Shown one piece after another: positions 18,350 to 28,141 of a stretch of 64,000 nt of DNA; positions within the stretch are counted from its first letter, which is position 1, and the number at the start of each line of letters is the position of its first letter. The notes under the pieces are model-generated. The model searched no databases. It was not told the origin of the DNA and worked only from the letters and a program-made list of their open reading frames with translations. The translations under genes and the position numbers were made by a program. Origin of the DNA: Planctomycetota bacterium (GTDB taxonomy: Bacteria; Planctomycetota; UBA8742; UBA2392); NCBI GenBank assembly GCA_020849795.1, contig JADZFR010000004.1, forward strand, positions 1-64,000. Reading direction: 5' to 3'.

Positions 18350-19275
18350 ACCGGTCCGCGCATCCCCGACACCGAAACTGGCTCACGCGCGGCCTGTCGT
18401 TGTGCCTGCTTGCGGTGCTGGGCGCATGCACGGCGCAGCAGTCGCGCCATGTTGTTGCGGGCGAGCCGCTGGCACACGGTGGCGACAGTGCGCCGGGCCG
18501 GGTGCTCGATGACTTTGAAGCCGACGATGCGGCGTCTCGCTGGGCACTTTACGGCATCGAAGGCTCGGTGAACCCGCTGGCACACGCGCGCCAAGACGGT
18601 GCGCTGCAATTGACCAGTGACAGCAGTGCCGGCCTGGTTTGGCGGCAGGTCGGGTTTGACCCGGGCGCTGAGCCGTTGCTGGCGTGGCGCTGGAAAGTCT
18701 CGCGCACATACGACAGTTCCAGCCCGCTGTCGCCCGAGCTCGACAACTTTCCCGCGCGCCTGCTGGTGGGGTTCGATCACAGCTGGGCCGGCGCCAACCC
18801 CGCGGCGCTTTCGTGGCGCCGGAAAGTCGAAGAGTACACCGGTGTAAGGCCGCCCGCGCGGGCCATCTGCTACACCTTCGGCGGTGAATTGCCCAGCAGC
18901 GAAGCCGTAGACGCCACCTTCGGCGACGGCCGCATTGCCGTAATCAACCTGCGCACGCCGCGCAGCGCGGTCGGCGAGTGGCTGCATGAGGTGCGGGATG
19001 TGGCCGCCGACTACCGGGCAGTGTTCAATGAGACAGCGCCGCCGGTGAGTGCGTTGGCGCTGGGCTGCGACAGCCACCGACTGAAGCTGCGGGCGCAGGC
19101 GTGGTTCGATGACATCATGGTGTACGGTCCCGACGCGTACGCCCAGTTTCGGAAAGAGCTGACGCTGCCGCCGGACCGGACCACGCCTCTGCTGACCTGG
19201 CTGATCATCGCCGGCGCGTCACTTGTGGCCACGGCAACTGCGGGCGTGTGGTTCTGGACGCGTCGCAAGGCTTGA
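18346..19275 (+). CDS. DUF3047 lipoprotein with C-terminal membrane helix
   Basis: A 309-residue protein. A lipoprotein signal with lipobox LGAC (Cys near residue 28) leads to a DUF3047 domain of beta-sandwich type (VLDDFEADDAASRWALYGIE, LAWRWKVSRTYD, RAICYTF, WFDDIMVYGPDA). A C-terminal hydrophobic helix and a WTRRKA end suggest a second membrane anchor. DUF3047 has no assigned biochemical role. The tail lacks the Cys found in the tagged proteins of this window. It is coupled to the NYN gene by an ATGA overlap, and its stop is 5 nt from the convergent DUF445 gene. Confidence 0.82.
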   Translation: MNRSAHPRHRNWLTRGLSLCLLAVLGACTAQQSRHVVAGEPLAHGGDSAPGRVLDDFEADDAASRWALYGIEGSVNPLAHARQDGALQLTSDSSAGLVWRQVGFDPGAEPLLAWRWKVSRTYDSSSPLSPELDNFPARLLVGFDHSWAGANPAALSWRRKVEEYTGVRPPARAICYTFGGELPSSEAVDATFGDGRIAVINLRTPRSAVGEWLHEVRDVAADYRAVFNETAPPVSALALGCDSHRLKLRAQAWFDDIMVYGPDAYAQFRKELTLPPDRTTPLLTWLIIAGASLVATATAGVWFWTRRKA

Positions 19276-19280
19276 AGCAG

Positions 19281-20450
19281 TCACTCGCCTGCTGCCACGG
19301 ATTCCACTTCTTCCACTTCGGCGCGTGCCGGGACAGGTTCCGGCTCGGCAACCGGTTTGCGGTCGGCGACGGCTGCGAGTTCACTGCGATTGGCGGCGTG
19401 CTTGCGCTCGGCCAGTCGCGCGATCACGACCATGATGCCGAACGCGCCGCCGATCGGGATCAACAACCATTCCCAGACCAGTGCCAGGCCCGCGATCATC
19501 CCCAGCCCGCCACCGGCGACCTGGATGAAGCTCAGCTCGTTGGCAGCGACGCGGTCGATCAGGGCCTCGAGTTCGCCCTCGTCGCGCGCCAGCAGCTCGC
19601 CCTCGATCAATCCGGCGACGTCCACGGCCGTGACCAGCTCTTCGGCCATGCCGCCGATCAGCTCGCGCAGTTTCAGGCGCACCTTGTCGTTGCGCAGCAC
19701 TTCTTCGGTGCGCTCGGGCAACGTGGCGACAAAGCGCTTGCCCACGGCTTTGAGGCTTTCGTGCTGCATCAGGTCGTCGGCCAGCTTGTCCACGACCTTG
19801 TCGATCACAGGGTCCATCAGCCCGACCTTCATGCCGCCCGCGGTCAAGCCGCCTGCCAGAGCCGCGGCCAGCGGGCCAAGCTTGGCGAACATGGTTGCGG
19901 CGCCGCCGCCCGCCAGCGCGGCGTTGACCGTGCTGCGGGCGCTGGCCTTAAGCGACGACTTGGACGCTGTGATCACGTCCTGCATGGTGGAATGGATGGT
20001 GCGGTCGACTTCGGCCTCGACCAGTTTGCGGGCGTCGGCGTCGCCGAGTAGCCCCGGGATGTGGGTCGAGATGCGGTCAATCGCCTGGTCGACGGCGCCT
20101 GAATCCATCAGCAGCTTGTGCATGCGGTCGCCGGAGATCAGGTGTTCTTCCAGCGTCTCGCCGACACTACGCGCCAGTTCTTTGCGGCGCTTGGGCACGA
20201 CGCCCTGAACCCCAAAGACTCGCACCCGCGGGTGAAACAACATTTTGATCGCGACCCAGTTGGTCGCAAACCCGACCAACCCGCCGATCGACACGGCAAA
20301 GAAGACGCGCGTCCAAAGTTCCTCGGGCCAGTACCAGCGCAGGGCCGCGCCCGCAATCGTGAGCGCCGTGAGCGAAAAACCCGTGACCCCAAGTACCGGG
20401 AAGCCGCGCTTGGCGGGCAGCGGTGATGCAGTGTCGGCGGGGGTGGGCAT
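19281..20450 (-). CDS. DUF445 membrane protein
   Basis: A 389-residue inner-membrane protein of the DUF445 family. Two N-terminal helices are followed by the family signature GFATNWVAIKMLFHPRVRVF near residues 60-80. Long amphipathic helical regions follow, then a glycine-rich hairpin (AGGLTAGGMKVG) and a C-terminal helix (LGMIAGLALVWEWLLIPIGG). The tail is Glu/Val/Pro-rich. The function of the family is unknown. The neighbours give no link. Confidence 0.85.
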   Translation of the reverse strand: MPTPADTASPLPAKRGFPVLGVTGFSLTALTIAGAALRWYWPEELWTRVFFAVSIGGLVGFATNWVAIKMLFHPRVRVFGVQGVVPKRRKELARSVGETLEEHLISGDRMHKLLMDSGAVDQAIDRISTHIPGLLGDADARKLVEAEVDRTIHSTMQDVITASKSSLKASARSTVNAALAGGGAATMFAKLGPLAAALAGGLTAGGMKVGLMDPVIDKVVDKLADDLMQHESLKAVGKRFVATLPERTEEVLRNDKVRLKLRELIGGMAEELVTAVDVAGLIEGELLARDEGELEALIDRVAANELSFIQVAGGGLGMIAGLALVWEWLLIPIGGAFGIMVVIARLAERKHAANRSELAAVADRKPVAEPEPVPARAEVEEVESVAAGE

Positions 20451-20573
20451 GGGTTGGCCGGGCGCGCACAGGCAATCAAATCAGAAGTGTTGCAGCGGCG
20501 TCGGTTCGACCCGCCGGTCGCCAGATGATTGTTCGGCCTGCACCGCTACAAGTTTCCGTTTCGTCGCGGTCGA

Positions 20574-22292
20574 TTACTCCAGAACCAGCGTTTCGCGCAA
20601 GACCTCGTCCACCGTGGTGCCGCAGTCATAAATCGCCAGCAGGCCCGACTCGCGCAGCGTGCGCATGCCGTGTCTGCGGCCGGCTTCACGCAACGAGGCC
20701 ACGTTGGAGCCGTCCATGATCATCTGCTTGACTTCATCGTTGACCCTGAACATTTCATACAGCGCCATGCGGCCCTTGTAGCCGGTGTTGTTGCAGCGCG
20801 AGCAGCCCTTGCCGAAGGCAAACTTTTTGCCGCGAATGGCTTCCTGGCGAATGCCGAGTTCCATGCAGTGTTCGGCTTCGGGCTCAAAGTACTCCTTGCA
20901 CGACACGCAGATCTTGCGCACGAGCCGCTGGGCGATAATCGCTTCCATCGTGGCGGCAATCAGGAACGCCTCGAGGCCAAGGTCGAGCATACGCGTGGTG
21001 GCGCTGGGCGCGTCGTTGGTGTGCAGGGTGCTGAGCACCAGGTGGCCCGTGAGCGCCGCTTCAACGGCGATGCCGCCGGTTTCACGGTCGCGGATTTCGC
21101 CCACCAGGATCATGTCCGGGTCCTGGCGCAGAATGCTGCGCAGCGCCGCCCCGTAGGTCAGGCCGACTTCCTCGTTCACCTGGCACTGCATCACGCCCGG
21201 CAGGTCGTACTCGACCGGGTCTTCGGTCGTGATGATTTTCAGGTCCGGCGTGTTCATGAAGTTCAGGCAGCTGTACAGAGTGGTGGTCTTGCCGCTGCCC
21301 GTGGGGCCGGTGACCAGCACAATGCCGTTGGGCTTGGCGATCAGGGCCTTCATCATCTCGTTGTCCTCGGGGCGCATGCCGAGGTTGTCGAGGTCAAGGC
21401 TGACGTTGCTGCGGTCGAGAATACGCATCACGCAGCTTTCGCCGAACATCGTGGGCAGCGTGCTGACGCGCAAGTCCACGCTGCGGCCCTCGATGGTCAG
21501 CTCAATGCGACCGTCCTGGGGCATGCGCGTCTCGGCGATGTCGAGCTTGCTGAGCACCTTGATGCGGCTGATCAGAGAGGGCGCAAGTTCCTTGGGCGGG
21601 TTTTCCATGGCCAGCAGCGCCCCGTCCACGCGGTAGCGCACCTGGAAACGCTCTTCAAACGGCTCAAGGTGAATGTCGCTGCTGCGGTCCTTGATCGCTG
21701 TGGACAGCAGGAAGTTCAGCAGCTTGACGACTTGCGGCGCGTCCGGGTCGTCGGAGTCAACGGCAATCGCGTTCTTGCCGATCACGCCTTCTTCAATGAA
21801 CTCGGCCAGGTCGCCGCCCAGGCCCTTCTTGGCGCCGCCTTCGCCATAGAAGTTCTCGAGTGCCGCGTCGATGTCTTCCTGGCTGGCCAGCGCGCCCTGG
21901 ATGCGGATGCCGGGGATGCGGCTTTGCAGCGAAAACTGCAGCTCATCGAACACCACGATCTTCGTGGGGTCGTCCATGGCGATGGTGAACATCTTGCTTT
22001 CGGCGTCATACTCAAGGGGCACAACGCGGTACGTGTGGGCCTGCGCCTCGGTCACCAGGTCCAGCAGCTCGATCGGGATGTCCAGCCCGGCCAGGTCCAC
22101 GAAATTCATGTCGTTCTGGGCCGCCAGCGCCATGGTGATGTCGCCGTCGCTGCACGTGCCCATTTCACACAGGATTTTGCCGATCAGCCCGCCTTGCTTC
22201 TTCTGGCGCGCCAGCGCCTCCTGGATATCACCCTCGGTGACCAGCTCGATTTCCTTCAGGATTTGTCCCAACAGCTTGCGGCGCTTGGCCAT
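20574..22292 (-). CDS. pilB: Type IV pilus/type II secretion assembly ATPase (PilB/GspE)
   Basis: A 572-residue ATPase that powers polymerisation of pilin or pseudopilin. The N-terminal MshEN-type domain (residues 1-150) is followed by the ATPase core: Walker A GPTGSGKTTTLYS near 325, Asp box ITTEDPVEYDL, Walker B ILRQDPDMILVGEIRD and His box GHLVLSTLHTND. A tetra-Cys zinc motif, CVSCKEY near 462 and CSRCNNTGYKGR near 496, is typical of PilB/GspE and absent from PilT. GGAG 9 nt upstream supports the start. It lies 63 nt after pilT on the same strand. The other pilus genes are not in the window. Confidence 0.93.
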   Translation of the reverse strand: MAKRRKLLGQILKEIELVTEGDIQEALARQKKQGGLIGKILCEMGTCSDGDITMALAAQNDMNFVDLAGLDIPIELLDLVTEAQAHTYRVVPLEYDAESKMFTIAMDDPTKIVVFDELQFSLQSRIPGIRIQGALASQEDIDAALENFYGEGGAKKGLGGDLAEFIEEGVIGKNAIAVDSDDPDAPQVVKLLNFLLSTAIKDRSSDIHLEPFEERFQVRYRVDGALLAMENPPKELAPSLISRIKVLSKLDIAETRMPQDGRIELTIEGRSVDLRVSTLPTMFGESCVMRILDRSNVSLDLDNLGMRPEDNEMMKALIAKPNGIVLVTGPTGSGKTTTLYSCLNFMNTPDLKIITTEDPVEYDLPGVMQCQVNEEVGLTYGAALRSILRQDPDMILVGEIRDRETGGIAVEAALTGHLVLSTLHTNDAPSATTRMLDLGLEAFLIAATMEAIIAQRLVRKICVSCKEYFEPEAEHCMELGIRQEAIRGKKFAFGKGCSRCNNTGYKGRMALYEMFRVNDEVKQMIMDGSNVASLREAGRRHGMRTLRESGLLAIYDCGTTVDEVLRETLVLE

Positions 22293-22355
22293 GGGTGAGT
22301 CTCCGGCATCAGGATGCGGCGGGGGCGCAGCACACAGCGTCCCCGCACCCGTATT

Positions 22356-23534
22356 CTACTTCTTCACTTGCCGCGTCGAGAGGGCGGCAGCAGCGGCAGC
22401 AGCCGGCGGCGGCGCGGCATGGCCTTCTTCCTCGGCCACAAGCTGGTCGTCCCACAGCCTGCCCTTGCCCTTGCGGAAGGTCTCGAACTTCTCGCGCATT
22501 TCTTTCTGGTTGCTGCATTTGCGAAACATGTCCATGCGGTTGATCTTCTGCGCGTTGTAGAGATCAAACAGGTAGTCATCGAGCAGGATCATGCCCTCTT
22601 TCTTGCCCGTCTGGATCACCGAGTTGAGCTGGTAGGTCTTGGCTTCGCGAATCAGGTTTTCGACAGCGCTCGTGCTGACCATGATCTCGAAAGCGGCAAC
22701 CAGGCCGCCGCCCACCTTGGGCATGATCGCCTGGCTGATGATGGCAATGATCGAGACGGCAAGCTGCGCGCGCACCTGCTCTTGCTGGTTGGTCGGGAAT
22801 GCGTCGATAATGCGGTCTACCGTGCGCGTGGCGCCCGTGGTGTGCAGTGTGCCGAACACCAAGTGGCCGGTTTCGGCGGCGGTGATCGCGCTGCCAATGG
22901 TTTCCAGGTCGCGCATTTCGCCTACCAGGATCACGTCCGGGTCCTGGCGCAGCGCGCGGCGCAGGCCTTCGCTGAAAGTCGGCACGTCGTTGTGCAGCTC
23001 GCGCTGCGTGACGATGCACTTCTTGTGCGGGTGGTAATACTCGATCGGGTCTTCGATCGTGATGATGTGGTGGTCCATGTTGGTGTTGATGTAGTCAATC
23101 ATCGTTGCCAACGTGGTGGTCTTGCCGCTGCCGGTCGGGCCCGTGACCAGAAACAGGCCGCGCGGACGGTCCAGCAGGCGCTTTACGTTTTCGGGCAGGC
23201 CGATTTGTTCAAACGAAAGCAGCTTGTTCGGGATCTGGCGCATGACCATGCCGACCACGTTCTTCTGCTTGAATGCCGCGCAGCGAAAGCGTGCTTTGTC
23301 GCCGAACGCATAGCCCCAGTCTGTGCTGCCCGCTTCCTGCAGCTCTCTCAGGTTCTTTTCCGGGATGATCTCTTTGGCCAACCGGATGGTGTCCGCCGCG
23401 GTCAACTCCGGCGCGTTTACGTCTTTCAGGTGGCCCGACTTGCGGATCGTGGGCTTGCGGCCCACCGAAAGGTGAAGGTCCGACGCGCCCTGCGAAACCA
23501 TGAACTCCAGAAGCTGCTGCATGCCAACGGACAT
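22356..23534 (-). CDS. pilT: Twitching motility retraction ATPase PilT
   Basis: A 392-residue hexameric ATPase that retracts type IV pili. It has the PAS-like N-terminal domain (MQQLLEFMVSQGASDLHLSV), Walker A GPTGSGKTTTLATM, Asp box ITIEDPIEYYH, Walker B RQDPDVILVGEMRD and His box GHLVFGTLHTTGA. AIRNLIRE, the PilT hallmark, appears as VENLIREAKTYQL. A longer than usual C-terminal tail is Ala/Pro-rich. No zinc Cys motif, as expected. GGAGAG just upstream supports the ATG at 23534. It is followed by pilB, giving an assembly/retraction pair in one unit. Confidence 0.94.
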   Translation of the reverse strand: MSVGMQQLLEFMVSQGASDLHLSVGRKPTIRKSGHLKDVNAPELTAADTIRLAKEIIPEKNLRELQEAGSTDWGYAFGDKARFRCAAFKQKNVVGMVMRQIPNKLLSFEQIGLPENVKRLLDRPRGLFLVTGPTGSGKTTTLATMIDYINTNMDHHIITIEDPIEYYHPHKKCIVTQRELHNDVPTFSEGLRRALRQDPDVILVGEMRDLETIGSAITAAETGHLVFGTLHTTGATRTVDRIIDAFPTNQQEQVRAQLAVSIIAIISQAIMPKVGGGLVAAFEIMVSTSAVENLIREAKTYQLNSVIQTGKKEGMILLDDYLFDLYNAQKINRMDMFRKCSNQKEMREKFETFRKGKGRLWDDQLVAEEEGHAAPPPAAAAAAALSTRQVKK

Positions 23535-23679
23535 GGATCTCTCCGGAACAAGCGAGTACGGCCTTCAAGCCGATCAGCCATTGAGGGGGCAATCATTATG
23601 CGAATGAGGCCTGCAACGGCAAGCGCACGCCCGGACGTTGGTTACGTCACGTTTGCCGCGCAACGTGACCGGCGCCGTC

Positions 23680-24270
23680 TCACTGCACTGGCAGCTTCAA
23701 CAGCTTGCCCACGGCCCTGGCCAGTTCGGGATAGTCGATCGGCTTGGTAAAGAAGCCATCCACCCCGATGCGCTTGACCTTGCGCACCAGCTCGCTGTCG
23801 GCGCCCAGGCCCGACACTGCCACGATAAACGTGTTGCGCGTATCGTTGTTGGCGCGCAGGCGGCGGCACACTTCGGCGCCATCCAGCCTTGCGATCCCCA
23901 AGTCCAGGACAATCGCGTGCGGTTTCAAACCGCCGATCTTGAGCAGCGCGTCGTAGCCGTCGCCGCATTCTTCCACCAATACGCCGGAAAGGTGCTGGCC
24001 AAGGGCCTCGGTGGCTCGCTCCAGGATCTCGGGGTCATCGTCCACGATCAGGACTCGGCGCTCTTTGCCTGGTGCCAAGTCCTCAGGCACGGGAAAGCGG
24101 TTCTTTTCCAGAAACTTCAGGAACTCGTCCACGTCCATCCGGTACTGGCCGCCGGGTGTGGTGTACACCTCAAGCTTGTGGGCTTTGATCCAGTTGACCA
24201 CGGTGGCCGGCGTGACCTGGCAGTAGCGGGCGATGTCGCCGGTTGACAAAGATTTTCTACGAATCGGCAT
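23680..24270 (-). CDS. Response regulator with N-terminal excisionase-type HTH
   Basis: A 196-residue two-domain protein. Residues 5-60 are a BldC/excisionase-type HTH (LSTGDIARYCQVTPATVVNW, then the wing YTTPGGQYRMDVDEF). Residues 72-190 are a receiver domain: RRVLIVDDDPEI, phospho-acceptor Asp123 in AIVLDLGI, and the conserved Lys in FFTKPIDY. The DNA-binding domain is in front of the receiver, the reverse of the usual order. It is 145 nt upstream of pilT on the same strand and may regulate or be co-regulated with pilT-pilB. No partner kinase is adjacent. No clear ribosome site precedes the ATG. Confidence 0.88.
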   Translation of the reverse strand: MPIRRKSLSTGDIARYCQVTPATVVNWIKAHKLEVYTTPGGQYRMDVDEFLKFLEKNRFPVPEDLAPGKERRVLIVDDDPEILERATEALGQHLSGVLVEECGDGYDALLKIGGLKPHAIVLDLGIARLDGAEVCRRLRANNDTRNTFIVAVSGLGADSELVRKVKRIGVDGFFTKPIDYPELARAVGKLLKLPVQ

Positions 24271-24543
24271 GTGTGCAAAAAAAGCAAACCTTTCCTGACA
24301 AGCCTACAATATCGCATCCGTCAAATCTCTTTAGTCACGCGCTTTCCACAAAATGCTCAAATAGGAATCACGCACCTGCCCGCGCTTGACTTTCGGCGCA
24401 GAATGCCCACAGTCCCCACCCCAACCGCTTCTTCCCATTGCGGCGCGAGGGGTTACGCTTAATAAGGGCCGCAGTTCCGCAAAGGCCAGATGCTGCTGCT
24501 TGCTTGGGGCGGGGCGGATTGTGCAGGCGGGAGTCTGACATCC

Positions 24544-27105
24544 ATGGAAGACGACCTCATTACCCCGTCAGATTTCTTCCATCGCGGGCTCGAATCTCTT
24601 GAGAACGGGCGCTACTCCGAAGCCGTCAAGTTCTTTGAGCAAGCCGTCAAGAACGACTACTACGACGCCGACATCCATCTGCCGATGGGCGAGGCGCTGT
24701 TCGAGGTCGGCCGCTACCAGGACGCCCTGGACCACTTTGAACTCGCCCAGAAGAAGGGCGGCATCAGCCCCAACGAAGTCCTGCTCTGGCGCGGCTCGTG
24801 CTACCTTGAACTCAAGAAGGTCCGGCGCGCGCTTTCGGCGTTCAATCGCGTCATTGAAGCCGACCCGAACCACGCTGAGGCCCACTTCAAGCGCGGCTTG
24901 GCACTGTGCGAAATCCAGTCCTTCGACCGTGCCCTCGAGGCGTTTGAAAGCGCCGAGCGGCTGCTGCGCCGCATTACCGGCACCGACGACGGGCCGCACC
25001 AGGAGGCCCTGGCCGAAGTGCTGATGTGGAAGGGGCGCACGCTGTGCCGGCTTGGCCGCCGGGCCGACGCGATGGCGCTGCTGCTGGAGGCCTGGGAAAT
25101 GGCGCCCGACCACCCCGGGCCCTACAACGAGCTTGCCGACAGCTTTCGTTTCACGGGCGACCTGGGCAGCGCCGAGGAGTGGTACAAAAAGGGCCTGGAG
25201 CGCCTGCCCGACGACCCCAGCCTGCACAACGACTACGGCAACCTGCTGCGCGAGCTGGGTCGCCTGCGCGAAAGTGTGCAGCACCTGACCACCGCGATTG
25301 AGCAGGACGCCAACCGCGCCGTGGCCTACTACAACCGCGCACTGACGCTTGAACGACTTGAGCTGTTCGATGAGGCGCTCAAAGATTACGACTCGGTGAT
25401 CGACGCCAACCCCGGTGACCTTGACGCCAAGCTGCGCAAGCTTGACCTGCTGGGGCAGATGGGGCTGTTCACCGAAGCCGAAGAGCTGCTGCGCAGCCTG
25501 GGCGAAACCGAACTCACGTCGAACGAAACCCGTGAAGCGCGCGCGCGACTTGCCAACCGGCGCGCCCAGAAGGCCGAGGTTGAGAACGACCTGCACCACG
25601 CCCTGATGTTCCATGGTGCGGCGCTTTCGCTGCACCCGGACTTTCTCGACGTCGAGTCGCCGGCGCCCGACGACGACCGCGCCGAAGACCGCATCAAGCG
25701 CCTGCTCAAGCTGGTGTCCAGGGTGCCAGCCGAGTCGCCCGAAGCCGGCTTGGCCGCGCTGCTTGAGGGCGCGGCGCGCTTTGTAAAGCTGCGCCTGAGA
25801 CGCAACGAAAACACGCGCCGCGGCGTAAAGGCCGAACGCGAAAAAGTGCGCGCACTGCTGACCCGTGCCGTCGATGCGGGCGCCGCCCCGGCTGCGGCCC
25901 ACAAACTCCTGGCAGAGCTGGCGTTCTACGAGTTCAAGGATGACGATCTGGCGCTCAAGCACGCCGACGCCGCGCTGAACGAGCACCCGGACTTCGTGGG
26001 CGCGCTCTGGATCAAGGCCGTGACGCTGGGTGAAGGCAAGCTGCGGCCCGACCTGGCTGTCGAGTGCTATCGCCGCATGCTTGAGATTACGCCCAACAAC
26101 CCCAGCGTGCTGCTGAACCTGGGCGACCTGTACTTCGACCACGGCCAGCCGCACCGGGCGCTCAGCTACTACCGCCGCGTACTTGAAGACCGCCCCGGCG
26201 ACGTTTCAGTGCACCGCGACGTGGGACACTGCTACCTGGCACTGCAGCGCTACGGCGATGCGATTGCCGTGTTTGCGCGGCTTGAAGCCGAAGGCGCGCT
26301 TGCCCTGGAACTCAAGTTGGACCTGGCCGAGGCGCACCTGGCGGTCGGCGAAAGGGTCGAAGCCGAAAAACAGGTCGAGCAGGTGCAACTCGAAAACGAG
26401 CAGCTCGACCCGCAAGTGGACGCGCGGGCATTTGAGCTGGCGGCGGCTGTCGCGCTTTCGCGCCGCAACGCCAAGCAGGCGCGCAAACTTCTGGCGGGCG
26501 TCGAGCACAGCCGCCTGACCACGTACGGCCTGCTGCAACTGGCGCGCGCCGACATCCAGCTTGAGAACCTGTCGGCCGCCGAAAAGCAGTTGAAAGAGAT
26601 CACGGAATCGCTTGATCCCCACGCCGCAGACGCCGTGGAGGCACGCTATCACCTGGCGCGTATCGCGTTCGCGCGCGCAGACCACGAGCGCGCCAACGAA
26701 CTGCTGGACGAGTTGCTGGCGGCAGCGCCGTTGGACGAGCGCGCCTACCGCATGAAGGCGTGGATTTTCATGCTGAATGGCGAACTCGAACAGGCCGACG
26801 ACGTGAAAGAAGCCGCCCGCTTTGCGGTGCAGATTGCCAAGGTCCACCGCCTGCTGCAGTACGAAGAGTACGGAGACGCGATTACGCAGGCCGAGGCGCT
26901 GGCGCAAGACTACCCGTCACGCATCGAGCCGCTGTATTACCGCGCCTGTGCGCTGGCCCAGCAGGGCGAAGATGACGCGTCGCTCGAAATCGTGAAGGCG
27001 CTGCTCAAGCGCGCCCCCGACCTGAAGCCGCGCGTGCTGGAAGAGTTTTATCTAGAGCCGCTAAGGCTTGCCGACCGCATCGAGTTTCGCTCAACGCCGA
27101 TGTAG
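24544..27105 (+). CDS. Large cytoplasmic TPR scaffold protein
   Basis: An 853-residue protein without a signal peptide, made of about 20 tetratricopeptide repeats along its full length (first copy FHRGLESLENGRYSEAVKFF; later EYGDAITQAEALAQDYPSRI). Such proteins are protein-protein interaction scaffolds. I chose the ATG at 24544 because the first TPR begins soon after and GGGAG lies about 10 nt upstream; an ATG at 24490 adds 18 unlikely residues. The 273-nt region before it is AT-richer and holds the divergent response-regulator start. No partner can be named from context. Confidence 0.85.
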   Translation: MEDDLITPSDFFHRGLESLENGRYSEAVKFFEQAVKNDYYDADIHLPMGEALFEVGRYQDALDHFELAQKKGGISPNEVLLWRGSCYLELKKVRRALSAFNRVIEADPNHAEAHFKRGLALCEIQSFDRALEAFESAERLLRRITGTDDGPHQEALAEVLMWKGRTLCRLGRRADAMALLLEAWEMAPDHPGPYNELADSFRFTGDLGSAEEWYKKGLERLPDDPSLHNDYGNLLRELGRLRESVQHLTTAIEQDANRAVAYYNRALTLERLELFDEALKDYDSVIDANPGDLDAKLRKLDLLGQMGLFTEAEELLRSLGETELTSNETREARARLANRRAQKAEVENDLHHALMFHGAALSLHPDFLDVESPAPDDDRAEDRIKRLLKLVSRVPAESPEAGLAALLEGAARFVKLRLRRNENTRRGVKAEREKVRALLTRAVDAGAAPAAAHKLLAELAFYEFKDDDLALKHADAALNEHPDFVGALWIKAVTLGEGKLRPDLAVECYRRMLEITPNNPSVLLNLGDLYFDHGQPHRALSYYRRVLEDRPGDVSVHRDVGHCYLALQRYGDAIAVFARLEAEGALALELKLDLAEAHLAVGERVEAEKQVEQVQLENEQLDPQVDARAFELAAAVALSRRNAKQARKLLAGVEHSRLTTYGLLQLARADIQLENLSAAEKQLKEITESLDPHAADAVEARYHLARIAFARADHERANELLDELLAAAPLDERAYRMKAWIFMLNGELEQADDVKEAARFAVQIAKVHRLLQYEEYGDAITQAEALAQDYPSRIEPLYYRACALAQQGEDDASLEIVKALLKRAPDLKPRVLEEFYLEPLRLADRIEFRSTPM

Positions 27106-27117
27106 GTTGTGCGCAAC

Positions 27118-28041
27118 TCAGTAGCCCGTGCTTTCCTGCTGGTTCCAGGTTTCGCGCAGGATCGTCAGGTAGCGCTGGTAGCGCCCCTGGTTCAGTTCAT
27201 GGCTTTCAACGGCGGATTTCACGCCGCAGTGCGGCTCGTGGCGGTGCGTGCAGGTGGCGAACTTGCATTGCTCGCGCGCCAGCTTCCAATCCGGGTAGTA
27301 CAGCGAGATCTCGTGCAGCTCCAGGTTCCAGAACCCGAAGTCGCGCACACCCGGCGTGTCAATCACATAGCCGCCCGCCATCGGCAGCAGGCTGGCATGC
27401 GTGGTGGTGTGCTTGCCTTCGCCCTCGCGGTCTACCACGCCGACGCGCAGGCCAAGGCCCGGCTGCAGGGCATTCATCAGGCTGCTCTTGCCCACGCCGC
27501 TCTGGCCGGCGAACACGCTTGTCTTGCCGTGAAAGCGCGCGGGCAGGTCGCCAAGATCGCCGGTTTCTGCGCTGGTGTAGAATACTTCGCAATGTGAGTA
27601 CGCGGCCATCTCGGCTTGCACTTCTGCCAGCGGGCGCAAGTCCAGCTTGTTCACCACGATCACGGGCGTCAGGCCCTGGCTGTAGGCGCTGATCAGCAGG
27701 CGATCGACGGTAAGCAACTGTTCGTCGATGCGTTCGGCGCCGATGACAATCACCAGCAGGTCAATGTTCGCGGCCAGCACCTGGCGCTGGCGCGGAAAGC
27801 GCGGGTGAGCGCGGTACAGCTCGGTGCGGCGCTCACCAATCTCGCTGATCTGGCCTTCCGGCTGATCGCCGGCCTGGATCAACGTGAACGAGACTTCGTC
27901 GCCGACGGCAATCGGGCTGCGCTGTTTGCGCTTGCCCTGCTTGAACTTGCCGCGCACGGGGCACATGTGCTCAACCTCGCCGACCTTGACCCAGGCGTGG
28001 TGCCCGTGAAGGCGTACTACTGTGCCGTGCAGTGTGGTCAT
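27118..28041 (-). CDS. rsgA: Ribosome small subunit-dependent GTPase RsgA
   Basis: A circularly permuted GTPase that helps the last steps of 30S maturation. An N-terminal OB-fold (HGTVVRLHGHHAWVKVGEVE) is followed by the permuted G motifs: G4 VVNKLDLRP, then G1 GQSGVGKSSLMN, then G3 VIDTPGVRDFG. The C-terminal zinc knuckle is visible as CKFATCTHRHEPHCGV. I chose the ATG at 28041 because the OB-fold starts there; an earlier start would add 48 residues with no domain. At 307 residues the length is normal. It is divergent from the histidine kinase and convergent with the TPR scaffold. Confidence 0.95.
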   Translation of the reverse strand: MTTLHGTVVRLHGHHAWVKVGEVEHMCPVRGKFKQGKRKQRSPIAVGDEVSFTLIQAGDQPEGQISEIGERRTELYRAHPRFPRQRQVLAANIDLLVIVIGAERIDEQLLTVDRLLISAYSQGLTPVIVVNKLDLRPLAEVQAEMAAYSHCEVFYTSAETGDLGDLPARFHGKTSVFAGQSGVGKSSLMNALQPGLGLRVGVVDREGEGKHTTTHASLLPMAGGYVIDTPGVRDFGFWNLELHEISLYYPDWKLAREQCKFATCTHRHEPHCGVKSAVESHELNQGRYQRYLTILRETWNQQESTGY

Positions 28042-28141
28042 CGCTTCGCGGTCTCCGCCCCGAGTGTGCACGCTTCTGCGCCGATTACCAGTTGCCGGTG
28101 CCACTCGCCGACACCGCCGGCATGCGCTACCATGCGTGGCA

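Noticed and set aside
20529-22298. Long open frame opposite pilB (plus strand, 589 codons)
   Set aside because: It is fully covered by the PilB gene with intact Walker and zinc motifs on the other strand.
24271-24543. tRNA or small RNA gene in the AT-rich gap before the TPR scaffold gene
   Set aside because: No cloverleaf, T-loop GTTCRA motif or clear hairpin-plus-T terminator was found.
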